From Methanolinea sp. UBA277 (GTDB lineage Archaea; Halobacteriota; Methanomicrobia; Methanomicrobiales; Methanospirillaceae), in NCBI GenBank assembly GCA_002499905.1, contig DANP01000010.1:21514-85513 (forward strand): a stretch of 64,000 nucleotides of DNA. The letters are read 5' to 3'. Position 1 is the stretch's first letter. Each line of letters starts with the position of its first letter. Below are positions 8,932 through 17,807 of this stretch, piece by piece. Under the pieces are notes generated by a model. That model saw only the letters and a list, made by a program, of their open reading frames with translations, did not search any database and was not told the DNA's origin. The position numbers and the translations under genes were made by a program.

Positions 8932-9525
8932 ATGCTTATATCTGATGTTTATTACAGATACTGGGAGATTTCCATTAGCCCCGATTTCATCCTGTTCTCA
9001 CTGGTATCCGCGCTGTGGATCATGCTGCCGGCATACCTGCCGAATTCAGCGGCAGCCGTACTCGGGGGCGGGAGACCGGTTGACGGAGGCCGCACCTTCT
9101 TCCGGGACGAAAAGCGGATCTTTGGGGACGGAAAGACCTGGCGGGGGCTCTTCCTGGGAATTCTGGCCGGAATACTCATCGGTTCGATGCAGATCGGGGT
9201 GCGTGAGTACTTCGGTCTCCTGACACTCCCGGAACTCACCTTCCCTGTGGTGGTGATCCTCGCCGCAGGGGCATTGCTCGGGGATCTCGTGAAGAGCTTT
9301 TTCAAGAGGAGGCTCGGCAAGGAGCGTGGCGCCGAATGGCTGATCGTCGACCAGTACGACTTTGTAATCGGTGCCTTTGTCCTGCTCCTGCTCCTGCAGT
9401 ACGAGTGGGTGGTTGCCACGGTCACCCCCGTGATTGTGCTCTGGATCATCGTTATGACCCCGCTGCTGCACCGGGTGGTGAATATTATCGGTTATCTTGC
9501 CGGAGTGAAGGATGTACCATGGTGA
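8932..9525 (+). CDS. carS: CDP-archaeol synthase
   Basis: CarS activates 2,3-di-O-geranylgeranylglyceryl phosphate with CTP, the committed step before polar head groups are added to archaeal lipids. This 197-residue membrane protein has about five helices. It shows the family segments LPAYLPNSAAAVLGGG, FFRDEKRIFGDGKTWRG and GALLGDLVKSFFKRRLG, and ends VDQYDFVIGA plus two helices. The ATG at 8932 is the first start after the divergent spacer. The gene overlaps pyrE by 7 nt, so they are probably co-transcribed. Confidence 0.88.
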   Translation: MLISDVYYRYWEISISPDFILFSLVSALWIMLPAYLPNSAAAVLGGGRPVDGGRTFFRDEKRIFGDGKTWRGLFLGILAGILIGSMQIGVREYFGLLTLPELTFPVVVILAAGALLGDLVKSFFKRRLGKERGAEWLIVDQYDFVIGAFVLLLLLQYEWVVATVTPVIVLWIIVMTPLLHRVVNIIGYLAGVKDVPW

Positions 9526-10037
9526 ACAGAATCGCTGACCTGCTGCGGGAGCATGGAGCGGTGGAGTACGGGGACTTCACCCTCTCTTCCGGGGCAAAGA
9601 GCTCCTACTACCTGGATGTGAAGACGGCCATCACCCACCCCGCGGTGCTCATGGCCATCGGTGAAGAGATGTCACGGCGGGCACCCTTCGACGTGGTTGC
9701 CGGTGTAGCCGTTGGCGGCGTTCCCATCGCCGTCGCCACATCGATCGCCAGTGGAAAGCCCTACGCCATCATCCGGAGCACTGAGAAATCTCACGGAAAA
9801 GGGGGACGGATCATCGGGAGCGTCTCCGGAAAACGGGTTCTGCTTGTAGAGGATGTCACGACCTCAGGGGGGTCGGTCATCGGGGGCATAGAGGCACTCA
9901 GGGCTCATGGAGCAGTCATTGAGACAGTCGTCACCGTGGTTGACCGGGAGGCTGGTGCAGCGGCAGCTTTGGAGCGGTGCGGGATTCACCTGATCGCACT
10001 CTCGACCGCCCGGGATGTTGTGCAGTCGCCGGAATAA
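9519..10037 (+). CDS. pyrE: orotate phosphoribosyltransferase
   Basis: This enzyme joins orotate and PRPP to give OMP. The 172 residues include DFTLSSGAKSSYYLDVK at the start, the conserved VAGVAVGGVPIA loop, and the PRPP-binding motif VLLVEDVTTSGGS. The ATG at 9519 overlaps the carS stop by 7 nt. It matches the usual start of the family, so the longer upstream frame is a shadow. purD follows after a short gap containing its own AT-rich element. Confidence 0.93.
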   Translation: MVNRIADLLREHGAVEYGDFTLSSGAKSSYYLDVKTAITHPAVLMAIGEEMSRRAPFDVVAGVAVGGVPIAVATSIASGKPYAIIRSTEKSHGKGGRIIGSVSGKRVLLVEDVTTSGGSVIGGIEALRAHGAVIETVVTVVDREAGAAAALERCGIHLIALSTARDVVQSPE

Positions 10038-10071
10038 GAGACGCACTTTTTTAAAAAAATCTGGCATATAC

Positions 10072-11364
10072 ATGACTATGAAGGTGCTTGTTGTCGGGGG
10101 CGGAGGCAGAGAGCATGCGATTGCCAGAGCTCTCTCCTTCAACAAAGAAACAACCATCTTTTCGGTTATGGCAAAACGAAATCCCGGGATTGCAGCAGCA
10201 GCAGAGGAGATTCTGCTCGAGCAGGAGACCAACGTTCCTGCTGTTCTCAGGTTTGCGAAGGCCCGGTGCATTGACTATGCGGTAATCGGGCCGGAAGCCC
10301 CGCTCGAGGCCGGCATCGTCGACCGGCTCGAGGAGGAAGGGATTGCCTGCATGGGTCCGGCGGTCGCCGCAGCACGGCTGGAGACCGACAAGGCGTTCTG
10401 CCGGGAAATGATGGAGACGTACAGCATCACCGGGTGTCCGAGATACCGTATTGCCCATACCGCTTCCGATGCGGAATCATTCATCCGCGGCTACGAGGGA
10501 GACCTGGCCATCAAACCCATCGGCCTCACCGGCGGAAAAGGTGTTCGGATCATGGGTGAGCACCTTGACCGGGACGGCGCCATCGCCTATGTCCGTTCAC
10601 TCAGGGGCAATGTGGTGCTCGAAGAGCGCCTGATCGGCGAAGAGTTCACCCTCCAGGCCTTTGTCGATGGAAAGCACCTGGTTCCCATGCCGCTGGTCCA
10701 GGACCACAAGCGGGCCTTTGAAGGCGATCAGGGTCCGAACACCGGGGGAATGGGATCGTACTCTATGCCGGACCATTCCCTCCCCTTCGTGAGCCGGCAG
10801 GACGCGGAACAGGCATTCGCCATCCTGAAGGACGCGGTCGCCGCCATGGAGAAGGCAGGATTTCCCTACCGGGGAATTCTCTATGGCCAGTTCATGAATA
10901 CCGCCAAAGGACCGATGGTGATCGAGTTCAATGCCCGGTTCGGTGATCCGGAAGCGATGAACGTGCTCTCCCTCCTCGAGTCAGATTTCCTGACCATCAT
11001 CGAGAAGACCATTGCGGGAACCCTCTCTACTGCCGACGTGCGGTTTTCGAACAGGGCGACCGTCTGCAAGTACCTCGTTCCCGAAGGATACCCGGACAAC
11101 CCCCTGAGCGGGGAAGAGCTGGGTATCAGGGAGAACCCTGAAGCTATCATGTACTATTCCAACGTTGAGGAGCGGGAAGGCCGCCTCTTTACCCAGATGT
11201 CCAGGTCCCTGGCATTTGTGGGTGTAGCAGACAGCCTGGAAGAGGCAGAGAAGATTGCCGAAGATGCTGCATCGTCGGTCAGCGGCAGGGTGCGCCACCG
11301 CCGTGATATCGGGACCGCCCGCCTGCTGGAACAACGGATTGCACACATGCAGGAGCTCCGATGA
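10072..11364 (+). CDS. purD: phosphoribosylamine-glycine ligase
   Basis: This ATP-grasp enzyme makes glycinamide ribonucleotide in purine synthesis. It begins MKVLVVGGGGREHAIARAL (N domain). It has the substrate segment IGPEAPLEAGIVD, the ATP-grasp core AIKPIGLTGGKGVRIM, and the metal-binding end VIEFNARFGDPEA. Length is about 430 residues, as expected. ATG 10072 and ATG 10078 are both possible. A T-rich and A-rich stretch (10048-10059) just upstream could be a promoter element. The 3' end overlaps argF by 4 nt. Confidence 0.93.
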   Translation: MTMKVLVVGGGGREHAIARALSFNKETTIFSVMAKRNPGIAAAAEEILLEQETNVPAVLRFAKARCIDYAVIGPEAPLEAGIVDRLEEEGIACMGPAVAAARLETDKAFCREMMETYSITGCPRYRIAHTASDAESFIRGYEGDLAIKPIGLTGGKGVRIMGEHLDRDGAIAYVRSLRGNVVLEERLIGEEFTLQAFVDGKHLVPMPLVQDHKRAFEGDQGPNTGGMGSYSMPDHSLPFVSRQDAEQAFAILKDAVAAMEKAGFPYRGILYGQFMNTAKGPMVIEFNARFGDPEAMNVLSLLESDFLTIIEKTIAGTLSTADVRFSNRATVCKYLVPEGYPDNPLSGEELGIRENPEAIMYYSNVEEREGRLFTQMSRSLAFVGVADSLEEAEKIAEDAASSVSGRVRHRRDIGTARLLEQRIAHMQELR

Positions 11365-12287
11365 AGAAGGATCTGCTCTCCATTCTTGACCTCTCCGCAG
11401 CCGAGCTGGAGATCCTCATCAGCGAGGCGGTCAACCTGAAGATGCTCAGGAAGGCCGCACGGCCGCACGAGTTCCTCAAGGGAAAGGCGCTGGCCATGGT
11501 ATTTGAGAAGGCGTCCACAAGGACGAGGATCTCCTTTGAGACAGGGATGTACGAGCTCGGCGGACATGCCCTCTTCCTGAATCCCAATGATCTCCAGATC
11601 GGGCGGGGGGAGGAGATCCGGGATACCGCCCGGGTCATGTCCCGCTACGTGGCCGGCATCATGATCCGGGCCTACCACCACGAGCTTATCGAGGAATTCG
11701 CCCGCTATTCCGGGGTGCCTGTGATCAACGGCCTCTCGGACCGGGAGCACCCCTGCCAGATCATCGCCGATCTCATGACCGTCAGGGAGCATTTCGGCAC
11801 CCTCTCCGGCCTTAAGGTGGCATGGATCGGGGACGGGAACAACGTCTGCAACTCCTTTGTACTGGCCTCGGCGCTGGCCGGCTACGAGCTGACGGTCGCC
11901 TCACCCCATCGCTTCCAGCCCCACGCTGATGTAGTCGACCGGGCCCGTGCAGCCGGGGGGATGGTTACCCTGATCAGGAACCCGGGAGATGCGGTGACGG
12001 ACGCGGATGTGGTGGTTACCGATACCTGGGTCTCCATGGGAGAGGAAGGCGAGAAAAGTGAACGGCTGAAGGCATTTTCCGGCTACACCGTGACCGGTGC
12101 CCTGATGCGGAAGGCCGATCCGGAGGCGATCTTCCTCCACTGCCTCCCGGCACACCGCGGCCAGGAAGTAGCCGATGAGGTGATCGAAGGACCGCAGAGC
12201 GTGGTCTTTGATGAGGCCGAGAACCGGCTCCATGCCCAGAAAGCGCTGCTGGTGAAGCTGCTGGGACGGGAGATCGGGGAAGAGTAA
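11361..12287 (+). CDS. argF: ornithine carbamoyltransferase
   Basis: This enzyme makes citrulline from ornithine and carbamoyl phosphate in arginine synthesis. The 308-residue protein has the carbamoyl-phosphate motif STRTRISFE, the ALSDREHPCQ-like segment (NGLSDREHPCQIIAD), the ornithine-binding DTWVSMG, and the catalytic HCLPAHRG. The ATGA overlap with purD suggests one transcript from carS or purD onward. Confidence 0.93.
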   Translation: MKKDLLSILDLSAAELEILISEAVNLKMLRKAARPHEFLKGKALAMVFEKASTRTRISFETGMYELGGHALFLNPNDLQIGRGEEIRDTARVMSRYVAGIMIRAYHHELIEEFARYSGVPVINGLSDREHPCQIIADLMTVREHFGTLSGLKVAWIGDGNNVCNSFVLASALAGYELTVASPHRFQPHADVVDRARAAGGMVTLIRNPGDAVTDADVVVTDTWVSMGEEGEKSERLKAFSGYTVTGALMRKADPEAIFLHCLPAHRGQEVADEVIEGPQSVVFDEAENRLHAQKALLVKLLGREIGEE

Positions 12288-12458
12288 CCGGGAACCTCTC
12301 CGTTTTTAACTCAACGGTTCACGATGCCGGGTATCTCCGGTCGGGAGTTCAGATCCCGGGTTCCCTCAGCAGGTTTTCAGACCGGGGACATTCTTCAAAA
12401 AGGATTTTTAAGGAGATATTCTTCCGTCCGTATTTCCCTCTACCAGAAGAATCCGGTA

Positions 12459-13154
12459 TCAGTCAATGACGACCTCGTGGTAGATCCCGTCCCGGTCCTC
12501 CACGAAGAGAACTGGTGTGCTGTTCCGGATGGCCGGTTTGGGGAATTTTCGGACCTTCACCGTCCCGGTGGTGACCGGGTCCCCCGAGAGGGTGGTTACC
12601 AGGGACACTCCTGCCGCGAGAATGTCTTCCACACGGATATCCCCGGAGAAGTCCCGCAGGTTCCCGAACAGGATATAGCGGCCGTCATTCCCCGATGCCG
12701 CGAGGCCGATCCCGGCCAGTGCGCCGATAACCCCCCCGTTTGTCCCCCCCAGCCCCTCGAGCCGGATACCGGACTCCCGTGCCAGGGCGAGCGCTTCATC
12801 CTGTGTCCGGACGCTCATTTTCGCATCCAGCCCAAACCCGGTGATCTCGGGAGCAATGTCATGGTGCCCGGCGACGGCGAGTCCCGGGTCGCTCCCCGGG
12901 ATGAAATCATCCAGCATGAGTTCCCGGACCCTGTCAAAGAGTGAACCGGCATCTGCACCATTCTCCACGTGGATGACCGCACAGCTGTTGTGCGAGGTAT
13001 AGGGGATATCAGGGTGGACGAGGAGCTGGTGCCGGCTTACCCCGGAAAGATGGTAGCCGGATTGCTGGAGATCCCGGGCAATGGCCCGGGCAAGCCGCCC
13101 GGTTCCCCGGGACTCACGGGTGTCAGTGTCGTCGAGGGCAATGTAGAGGGTCAT
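12459..13154 (-). CDS. TiaS-related DDTD-motif protein
   Basis: A 231-residue protein beginning MTLYIALDDTDTRESRGTG. The DDTD motif near the N-terminus resembles the ATP-dependent RNA-modifying enzyme TiaS (agmatidine synthase). This protein is much shorter, however, and lacks the OB-fold and zinc-ribbon parts of TiaS. A glycine-rich segment, EGLGGTNGGVIGALAGIGLAASGNDGRY, follows in the second half. It could bind a nucleotide and modify a small molecule or RNA; the function is unknown. The ATG at 13154 is chosen because DDTD proteins begin directly with the first strand. It is convergent with argF. Confidence 0.6.
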   Translation of the reverse strand: MTLYIALDDTDTRESRGTGRLARAIARDLQQSGYHLSGVSRHQLLVHPDIPYTSHNSCAVIHVENGADAGSLFDRVRELMLDDFIPGSDPGLAVAGHHDIAPEITGFGLDAKMSVRTQDEALALARESGIRLEGLGGTNGGVIGALAGIGLAASGNDGRYILFGNLRDFSGDIRVEDILAAGVSLVTTLSGDPVTTGTVKVRKFPKPAIRNSTPVLFVEDRDGIYHEVVID

Positions 13155-13546
13155 GAGAGGCACCCCTGGAATTAAGATTAATATCAAAGATATTTGCTGT
13201 ATATGAATAAGTAATCAGCTGATTTATATGAAAAGTAAATAAAAAATTTGAATTTCGATTTAATTTCTCAATATGACCCGGGGTAATTATTTTAGTATAT
13301 ATAAGCAAATTCAATAAAAAGATTTATATTAAAGATATAAAATTAACAATTACAGCCATTACGTTCACGATTCAGCAGGGTAAATCACAATCGAGGGGGG
13401 TTGGAACGTACCTGCGAACAGTCCTAAACGGACAGTAACAATCCCATTCATGGCTAATTAAGAATTCCATTGTAATAATAGAGCGACTTAGGACACGATT
13501 GAGGATAGGCATTACATTCAAAAGAGTATTGTATTAGGTGATTTAA
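13155..13546. other. AT-rich intergenic region, long leader of the calpain-like gene
   Basis: This stretch has no gene and is sharply AT-richer than the DNA before it. It contains several TATA-like runs; the best (TATATATAA, 13296-13304) would give a leader of about 220 nt before the ATG at 13547. The leader includes a short GC-rich patch (about 13375-13435). An AGGTGA Shine-Dalgarno-like sequence precedes the start codon at 13547. I see no repeat or RNA gene that I can name. Confidence 0.4.
13296..13304 (+). promoter_or_regulatory. TATA box candidate for the calpain-like gene
   Basis: TATATATAA in the AT-rich spacer, oriented towards the calpain-like peptidase gene. It is the strongest TATA match in the region but is far from the start codon. 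Confidence 0.35.
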
Positions 13547-14335
13547 ATGGCGTACCAATGTCAAAAGTATACTGGGGCAGTATTTTGCGAAAAAGAGTAT
13601 CCGGAGTTTGATGATCCGATTCAGGGCAATGTACAAAATTGCTCATTTATCGCTTCACTCTCATCGGTTGTATGGGTAACGAATATAATTGCCAAATTAG
13701 CCACCTCCTCTTCATACAATGTATTGGGTTCAACAGTTTCAGAAGACCTTTGGCTCGATCCAACGAAGAACCCATCATTTGCGTATGCGAGGTCCAAAGA
13801 TCAGAGTGAAATCTGGCCGGGAATTTATGAAAAAGCATATGCAAAAAACTGCGATGCGTCTAAGTTTTCATGGCCACCTACGGCAAAAAATCCCCTCGGG
13901 GATCTCACAGGATGTCAGAAGCGGGATCCTTTACCGGTTAGTTTTGGCCAGATTGTCGGTCTCTGTTATCAGGGAAAAACCGTCCGTCCAATGGTAATTC
14001 ATACAAATACAACGATCAGCGAAGGACCCGATCAGATGAAACCTGATCATGCATATTCTGTGCTGGGGCACACAAAAATTAATACTATCGACTATCTTGT
14101 ACTCAGGAATCCACTTGGCATTGTCTATACCGGTTATTCAAACACAAATGTGAATCTGACCAACACCTGGACGGTGAATGATACCGTCTGGGACTGTAAA
14201 AACCCATCTAAAACTTCACCATTGACTTCACGTGGACCAAAAACAATTCAGTTCGGCCAAAATGGAATATTTGCCATAAAAGCAAGTGTTCTTGGAACTT
14301 ATTTCTCTTCATATATATTCAGCGGTTATCCCTGA
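13547..14335 (+). CDS. calpain-like (C2 family) cysteine peptidase domain protein
   Basis: A 262-residue protein with a recognisable papain-like calpain active-site layout. DPIQGNVQNCSFIASL (Cys32) parallels the calpain QGxxGDCWFLAAL. KPDHAYSVLGH supplies His168 and LVLRNPLG supplies Asn188, in the usual order and spacing. Calpain-like peptidases are uncommon in archaea and normally form one domain of a larger protein; here the domain stands alone, with no signal peptide or EF-hand seen. It lies in an AT-rich island just upstream of a large surface protein gene (about 40 nt gap), which may be its partner or target. Triad recognition is good; activity is inferred. Confidence 0.65.
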   Translation: MAYQCQKYTGAVFCEKEYPEFDDPIQGNVQNCSFIASLSSVVWVTNIIAKLATSSSYNVLGSTVSEDLWLDPTKNPSFAYARSKDQSEIWPGIYEKAYAKNCDASKFSWPPTAKNPLGDLTGCQKRDPLPVSFGQIVGLCYQGKTVRPMVIHTNTTISEGPDQMKPDHAYSVLGHTKINTIDYLVLRNPLGIVYTGYSNTNVNLTNTWTVNDTVWDCKNPSKTSPLTSRGPKTIQFGQNGIFAIKASVLGTYFSSYIFSGYP

Positions 14336-14380
14336 ATATATTTTTATTTTGTACTGATAATGTGGTAGTAGGTGAGGGGG

Positions 14381-17300
14381 ATGAATGGTGAGTATGGCTT
14401 TGCATTCATGAGAATTGTATCTGCATTGGTCTGTTGTTTACTTTTAATCGGTCTAACTTCCGGAGATATCAGGGCGGATTTTTCTGCAAATGCTACAGAT
14501 GGGCCCATGCCTCTCACGGTAGCATTTTCGGATCAATCTGAAGGTTTCATCGTGGAATGGAACTGGTCCTATGGGGATGATACCTATTCTGGCTCCCAGA
14601 ATCCGGTGCACGAGTACTCAGAAAGCGGAATCTACGATGTATCGCTAACCGTCACCGATGGGATGGAAACCGATACACTGCAACTTCGGGATTATATAAC
14701 CGTTTTTTCGCAAGATGAGGATACATCTGATAATGAACATGGTAATGAAACTGAATCTGGCAGCGATCTTGATAATGAGATATATGATACGATGAGCGAA
14801 TCATTCGATGGAACAAAAACGCTTGTCTCTATTCTCTCTCCACATTCATCCCAAAACGTGGGAGATATTTTTAGTGATTACCTCGTTTATTCAGATGATT
14901 CAGAAGGTTTCCGGAGAATCATCGTATACGATGTCATCACCGGAAAAGAGACCATTCTCCCTCCGTTTTCAGGTTATTCTTTCCAGGCAAATCCAAGCAT
15001 GTACCAGGATATTATTGTCTGGGAAGGGATTTCAGATGACTATTCCACATACTCCATTTTTATTTACAATGTAACATCTGGAGAGTTCGGGGAACTGGTT
15101 AGCAGCACGGAATCGATGCCCTCTTCACCGGACGTTTATGAAAACTATGTTGTCTGGCAGGAATTTCTTGAGGGACAATATGATATTGTATTATTTAACC
15201 TCTTAAATCAGGAAAAAACCATCCTTAGCTCTGCCAGACCCAACTCTGAAGACACAGCACCGGAAATATTCGATGACTGGGTGGTGTGGACGGGAATGGA
15301 TAGCCTGAATTTTACGAGTGATATCTTCCTATACTCTCTCTCATCACACAATCTCACCTGTCTTACCCAAGACTCATATGATTCGAATCAGTGTTCCCCG
15401 ACCATCGGTATGGGATATGTTGCATGGGTCACGTATGATCCTGTCGATTTTACCAGCGACATTGTCGTGTATGATATTTCTGTTCAAGAGAGTCGAATGG
15501 TCACAAATAAGAGCAGCGGAATTAGTGAACTGGCTCCATCGATAAACGGGGAGAGAATCGTGTGGCAATCGACCGACCCTGACACATTCACTTCAGACAT
15601 TTATCTTTATAATATTACCACCGGGATGAGTAATCTGCTCACCCCCGATACACCTGATTCTGATCAGATGATGCCCATAATCAACGGAGATCGCATTATC
15701 TGGGATGAAATTGACTACAGCTACTGGACATATGATGTATATCTTTTTACTTTGGGAGAAACTTTGCCTCCATTGGAAGCTGATTTCGAGGCAAATATCA
15801 CTCAAGGAACACTTCCATTGACGGTTGCATTCAAAGACAGATCTGATGGATATCCGACATATTTTTCATGGGATTTTGGTGATGGCAATTACTCTTACGA
15901 AAAAGATCCGGTTCATACATTTCGGGAAAAAGGCTCGTATAATATCAATCTGATAATCAACAATCAAAAACAGAGATCGGGACGAAACAAATTAGATTAC
16001 ATATGTGCAGGTTCTCCACCGGCTGTTCAGTTCACATCCAATGTGACTGAAGGAGTGGCTCCTCTTACACTTCAATTTACAGATCAGTCACTTCATAACC
16101 CGGATTCATGGAATTGGTCTTTCGGTGACGGACTGGGTTCACTGGAAAAAGATCCTGTACACGTATTCAATAGATCCGGGGAGTTTTCTGTTAGTCTGAC
16201 TGCAGGGAATAAATTTGGTAACAACACGCACGATGAACTTGGATATATTCATGTGATGGATGGGATATCTGGCACGGCGAATTTCTCTCTTCCAGGAATT
16301 ACAATCCAAAAACAGGATGATTTCCAGGAGATCCTGATAAATACATCAATAAACCCTGGAATTAGTGATCCGAATGGGACAAAATTCTCTGTTTCTCCAT
16401 TTGAAGAGAGCGGGATTGAAGAAATCTCGTTTATTACTGCACCGGGTGAATATTTCGATTTCACCGGAGGAGATAGAATAAAGGGGAATATTAGCAGCAT
16501 TCATATGAGAAGCCGGGAATTAAGTTTGGAAAATGGTTCAAAACCATCGATAGTGTACGACTTAACGACGTCTAGATATCCGGAAGCTGGATTTATCATC
16601 TGTGAAGTATGGGAAAATGCAACTCCACGGGATGAACATCTGTTCCGGAATACTGCAATTTCTACAGGTAACTTCTCCGATTTAGCACATACGGCATATA
16701 CCTCTGTATTTAGGGAAGAAAATGTTCTAAATTATAGCTATACGAGTCTTATCTTCGGGGTCAGCTCAGACTGGGTCGAAAAATACGGCTGGAGATGGTG
16801 CCATTCTATTGAATCCAATCCACCCGGGGCAGCAGTTTTTGTCGATTCCCACTTTGTCGGCGAAACTCCAATCTGCATTGAAGAAGGACTCTCGCCCGGG
16901 AATCATACGGTAACTGTTAAGGAAGTAGGTTATTACGAACAAACATTTCCGATAACCATCGATGATAAGAGGGACAGCATCCATGTCATCCGGATAGGGG
17001 ATGACGGGACCGGGGAAGTCCTGGACACAACGTTCATCGGGCACGATTCGGAGCGAAATCTTGACTTCTTCCGGGCAGAATCTCCCAACGGCTTCTCCAC
17101 GTTCGGCCTCGCCTCGCTCTCAAAATCGGGGAACATCCTCCAGCTCGTCAACCTGGTCATCTCCCGGGTAACCGGCGCCGGTGGCGGCGGAGGGGGTGGC
17201 AGCAGCGCTGCAGCCTCGCTGGCCTCATCCCGTGAGACGGCCGCTCCGACCCCCGGAGCACCGGAGCCGGCAGAGACCCTGTCTCCACTCCCGGAAGAAC

Positions 17301-17515
17301 CTCCTGCTCCTGAGATCACATCCCTGCCGGTGGACACCGCAGCACCTGCTGAACCGGCCCCTCCGGCAACCGGTGGGGAGCCGGCACTGTCGCCCATGGG
17401 ATCCCTCATCGAAGGGACCTCGAGCCTCATCATCCTGAGGAACGTCTCGGTCGTCTTCGTGGTGATCTTTGTTACGGTGGTCTTCTACCTGCGGTGGAAG
17501 AGAAAAGAAGACTAA
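14381..17515 (+). CDS. surface protein with PKD, beta-propeller and PEGA domains
   Basis: A secreted, membrane-anchored protein of about 1,044 residues. Numbered from the upstream GTG at 14372, the order is: signal helix (about 13-30), PKD domain (33-113), TolB-like beta-propeller repeats with recurring 'P-x-I/V-x-G/D-x-x-I/V-V-W' strands (150-463), two PKD domains (468-546, 548-628; each with a WDFGDG/WSFGDG core), a mixed region, a PEGA domain (803-870; SNPPGAAVFVD), a glycine run, a Pro/Ala linker, and one C-terminal helix with a basic tail. It is probably a cell-surface adhesin or S-layer-associated protein. GTG 14372, ATG 14381 and ATG 14408 are all possible starts; ATG 14408 gives the cleanest signal peptide. 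The gene is AT-rich until about nt 16,950 and then becomes GC-rich, as if its C-terminal part has a different history. Confidence 0.75.
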   Translation: MNGEYGFAFMRIVSALVCCLLLIGLTSGDIRADFSANATDGPMPLTVAFSDQSEGFIVEWNWSYGDDTYSGSQNPVHEYSESGIYDVSLTVTDGMETDTLQLRDYITVFSQDEDTSDNEHGNETESGSDLDNEIYDTMSESFDGTKTLVSILSPHSSQNVGDIFSDYLVYSDDSEGFRRIIVYDVITGKETILPPFSGYSFQANPSMYQDIIVWEGISDDYSTYSIFIYNVTSGEFGELVSSTESMPSSPDVYENYVVWQEFLEGQYDIVLFNLLNQEKTILSSARPNSEDTAPEIFDDWVVWTGMDSLNFTSDIFLYSLSSHNLTCLTQDSYDSNQCSPTIGMGYVAWVTYDPVDFTSDIVVYDISVQESRMVTNKSSGISELAPSINGERIVWQSTDPDTFTSDIYLYNITTGMSNLLTPDTPDSDQMMPIINGDRIIWDEIDYSYWTYDVYLFTLGETLPPLEADFEANITQGTLPLTVAFKDRSDGYPTYFSWDFGDGNYSYEKDPVHTFREKGSYNINLIINNQKQRSGRNKLDYICAGSPPAVQFTSNVTEGVAPLTLQFTDQSLHNPDSWNWSFGDGLGSLEKDPVHVFNRSGEFSVSLTAGNKFGNNTHDELGYIHVMDGISGTANFSLPGITIQKQDDFQEILINTSINPGISDPNGTKFSVSPFEESGIEEISFITAPGEYFDFTGGDRIKGNISSIHMRSRELSLENGSKPSIVYDLTTSRYPEAGFIICEVWENATPRDEHLFRNTAISTGNFSDLAHTAYTSVFREENVLNYSYTSLIFGVSSDWVEKYGWRWCHSIESNPPGAAVFVDSHFVGETPICIEEGLSPGNHTVTVKEVGYYEQTFPITIDDKRDSIHVIRIGDDGTGEVLDTTFIGHDSERNLDFFRAESPNGFSTFGLASLSKSGNILQLVNLVISRVTGAGGGGGGGSSAAASLASSRETAAPTPGAPEPAETLSPLPEEPPAPEITSLPVDTAAPAEPAPPATGGEPALSPMGSLIEGTSSLIILRNVSVVFVVIFVTVVFYLRWKRKED
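17427..17491 (+). repeat. direct repeat copy 1 (C-terminal anchor coding)
   Basis: 65 bases encoding the membrane anchor of the PKD protein, identical to 17698-17762. Confidence 0.9.
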
Positions 17516-17636
17516 CTTTTTCCAATATTTTCTTTCCTTTATAGCCCGAACCCGTGAAAGTAGTATCAGCAATTCATCCCCTGCACATCAGGAGGCATCA
17601 AGGGGTATCTTTATGAGAACAGGTTGGAAGTACTGA

Positions 17637-17786
17637 CTTAACACCATCGCATGGTGGAACCGGGCCTTGGGATCCCTGCTCGAAGGAACATCGAGTTTCA
17701 TCATCCTGAGGAACGTCTCGGTCGTCTTCGTGGTGATCTTTGTTACGGTGGTCTTCTACCTGTGGTGGAAGAAGCGGGAGGATTGA
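17637..17786 (+). pseudogene. remnant of a second surface-protein gene (3' end only)
   Basis: The frame ending at 17786 encodes the same C-terminal anchor as the upstream PKD protein (SLLEGTSS, then the hydrophobic helix, then a WWKKRED tail). A 65-base block is identical between 17427-17491 and 17698-17762, with weaker similarity on both sides. The frame is closed by a stop at 17634-17636 and has no proper start codon, so this is a leftover 3' end of a duplicated gene. Deletion between direct repeats or recombination of anchor cassettes would explain it. Confidence 0.75.
17698..17762 (+). repeat. direct repeat copy 2 (anchor remnant)
   Basis: 65 bases identical to 17427-17491, lying in the pseudogene fragment 271 bp downstream. 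Confidence 0.9.
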
Positions 17787-17807
17787 AGCGAATATGGAGG
17801 GTTCAGC

